A stretch of 64,000 bases of DNA from Psychroflexus lacisalsi (GTDB lineage: Bacteria; Bacteroidota; Bacteroidia; Flavobacteriales; Flavobacteriaceae), in NCBI RefSeq assembly GCF_020164495.1, contig NZ_JAIQYZ010000001.1, positions 806,001 through 870,000 on the forward strand. Direction: 5' to 3'. Both the position numbers and the translations under genes were made by a program. Position 1 is the stretch's first letter, and each line of letters starts with the position of its first letter. Shown here piece by piece: positions 62,743 through 64,000 of the stretch. The notes under the pieces were generated by a model, which did not search any database, was not told the DNA's origin, and saw only the letters and a program-made list of their open reading frames with translations.

Positions 62743-62773
62743 CAAATTTAGAAATTATCTCGGTGGTCATCAA
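62743..62773 (-). promoter_or_regulatory. Consensus promoter of prfB
   Basis: TTG (62773-62771), 20 bases, TAAATTTG (62750-62743) on the minus strand. The element ends 15 bases before the ATG at 62727, confirming that the frameshifted 5' part is in the message. Confidence 0.65.
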
Positions 62774-62808
62774 TCTAATTATGTTTATTTTCGAATAAAA
62801 GTACTTAA

Positions 62809-63843
62809 ATGAAAATTGATTTAAGAAGTGATACAGTGACACGGCCAACCAAAGAGATGTTGGATTATATGATAAATGCAGAAGTTGGCGATGATGTGTA
62901 CAAAGAAGATCCGTCCGTCAATCAGCTGGAAACGTATCTAGCCGATTTGTTTGGTATGGATGCCGCTTTGTATTTCCCAACAGGATCCATGTCCAACCAG
63001 GCTGCCATCAAGCTGCATACGCAACCTGGCGAACAATTGATTTGTGATAAATGGGCTCACGTTTATAATTATGAAGGCGGCGGCGTTTCCTTCAACAGCG
63101 GAGTATCCTGCAAACTTGTAGACGGTGATAAGGGTAAAATCACAGCCAATTTGGTTGAAGAAGCCATTAATCCGCCAGATTTTTACCACAGTCCCTTAAC
63201 CTCCTTGGTGTGTTTGGAAAACACGACCAACAAAGGTGGCGGTGCTTGTTATGACTTAGAAACCATTCGATCTATACGTACAGTCTGCGATAAGCACGGC
63301 TTAGGATTACACCTTGATGGTGCCAGACTTTATAATGCCATTGTTGCTAACAACCACGATCCAAAAGATTTCGGGAAAGAATTTGATACGATTTCATTAT
63401 GTCTATCCAAAGGTCTTGGCGCACCCATGGGCACAGTTTTGATGGGAAATGACGACCTGATGAAAAACGCCATAAGAGTAAGGAAAGTGCTTGGTGGCGG
63501 AATGCGACAGGTGGGTTATATGGCTGCTGGGGCCTATTATGCCTTACATCATCATGTCGAGAGATTGAATATTGATCACCAAAGAGCCAAAGATATCGAG
63601 AAGGTTTTGAATAAGCATCCGTTGATCAAAGCTGTGGATCACGTTGAAACTAATATTGTTATCTTCAATTTACAGCCACATATAGATGAGGTTAAGTTTA
63701 TGAGAGATCTCGAAGAAAAAGGTATCCGAATCAGTAATATGGGAAATGGCAAAATGCGATTGGTCACACATTTGGATTACACTCAAGAACAGCATGAGTA
63801 TTTTCTGGAAACTATCACAAGCATGGAAATGCAAACTGCTTAA
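62809..63843 (+). CDS. ltaE: Low-specificity L-threonine aldolase
   Basis: PLP-dependent cleavage of L-threonine/allo-threonine to glycine and acetaldehyde. 344 residues. KIDLRSDTVTRPTKEML at the start, YFPTGSMSNQAAIKLH, the Asp-containing GLGLHLDGARLYNA (PLP ring contact), and the PLP Lys201 in SLCLSKGLGAPMGTVLMG, followed by RKVLGGGMRQVGYMAAGA. Complete. It is divergent from prfB with about 80 bases between and is followed by a repeat-like stretch. Confidence 0.95.
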   Translation: MKIDLRSDTVTRPTKEMLDYMINAEVGDDVYKEDPSVNQLETYLADLFGMDAALYFPTGSMSNQAAIKLHTQPGEQLICDKWAHVYNYEGGGVSFNSGVSCKLVDGDKGKITANLVEEAINPPDFYHSPLTSLVCLENTTNKGGGACYDLETIRSIRTVCDKHGLGLHLDGARLYNAIVANNHDPKDFGKEFDTISLCLSKGLGAPMGTVLMGNDDLMKNAIRVRKVLGGGMRQVGYMAAGAYYALHHHVERLNIDHQRAKDIEKVLNKHPLIKAVDHVETNIVIFNLQPHIDEVKFMRDLEEKGIRISNMGNGKMRLVTHLDYTQEQHEYFLETITSMEMQTA

Positions 63844-63850
63844 CTTTTTT

Positions 63851-64000
63851 GGAGCTTCCCGCACCTAAAAAGGCGCGGTCGGGCTTTCCGTTTCAATGCT
63901 TCGACCCAAAAGCATAAAACTAAAAAGTCCAGCTCGGCTTCTTAGGTCGCCAGCTGGACTTTAGTTTTATAAGCTTTTAGGCTTGCAGGATTTCTACTAC
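63851..64000. repeat. GC-richer repeat-like stretch with long hairpin at the window end
   Basis: Non-coding sequence after ltaE, higher in G+C than the other intergenic regions. It begins CACCTAAAAAGGCGCGGTCG then GGGCTTTCCG, a core that from memory resembles dispersed intergenic repeats of Flavobacteriaceae. From 63908 to 63978 it holds two 27-base arms, nearly perfect (core AGTCCAGCT/AGCTGGACT, two small bulges), with a 17-base loop that could be a terminator or a mobile hairpin. The end beyond 64000 is cut. Confidence 0.5.

Noticed and set aside
1-64000. CRISPR arrays, prophage, toxin-antitoxin or restriction-modification systems
   Set aside because: No direct-repeat arrays, phage structural genes, paired toxin genes or restriction endonuclease were recognised; the PCIF1-like gene has no restriction partner.

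Overview
The window looks like core chromosome of a member of the Flavobacteriaceae (Bacteroidota). The DNA is AT-rich and upstream regions carry TAnnTTTG -7 elements, in the best cases with TTG about 20 bases further upstream. Gene content also fits: GldI gliding lipoprotein, DUF5686 and DUF3570 outer-membrane proteins, a carboxypeptidase-regulatory-domain TonB-dependent receptor, many lipoproteins, RprXY-like regulators and a rel-fur-purA order. I see no tRNA, rRNA, CRISPR array, phage or insertion sequence.

Layout. 1-5 kb: a sensor kinase cut by the window edge with its response regulator, then a minus-strand operon of an exonuclease/GIY-YIG fusion, a voltage-gated-type K+ channel and miaA. 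5-17.8 kb: small heat-shock protein; a minus operon (oxidoreductase, 3-hydroxyacyl-CoA dehydrogenase, DUF1015, yggS); AlkB-like dioxygenase; pcm; smpB with a DUF5686 protein; several lipoproteins; CsbD. 17.8-21.7 kb: a peptidyl-prolyl isomerase cluster with two tandem cyclophilin-FKBP fusion lipoproteins, gldI and a DHH phosphoesterase. 21.7-32.9 kb: PhoD-like phosphatase, ndk, then a minus unit of a coiled-coil protein, zapA, a probable 6S RNA and ribonuclease Y; plus-strand M48 protease, rel, fur, purA; and gapN.

32.9-48.4 kb is the most unusual part. A minus-strand metal-efflux operon (His-rich small protein, CzcA-type pump fused to its outer-membrane channel, membrane-fusion protein, response regulator, kinase) is followed by a tightly overlapped nine-gene operon. 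That second operon combines a periplasmic thioredoxin, ApbE flavin transferase, DUF4266, DUF3570, an epimerase, a glycosyltransferase, a LAB_N protein, an ArnT-like transferase and a cytochrome b. Both operons are preceded by the same 19-base paired CTTAAG motif, so the response regulator may control both.

48.6-64 kb: OstA-like LPS-export protein with an aminotransferase; TPR protein; DUF349 protein with a methyltransferase; TonB-dependent receptor; an unlisted 55-residue membrane protein; fumC; then a minus operon of prfB (read through a programmed +1 frameshift), an ArsC-family protein and a protein that strongly resembles the catalytic domain of PCIF1, the eukaryotic mRNA-cap m6Am methyltransferase. 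The window ends with threonine aldolase and a GC-richer hairpin-bearing repeat-like stretch.

Start codons were moved from the longest open frame where a signal peptide, a promoter element or family length argued for it; each case is noted.
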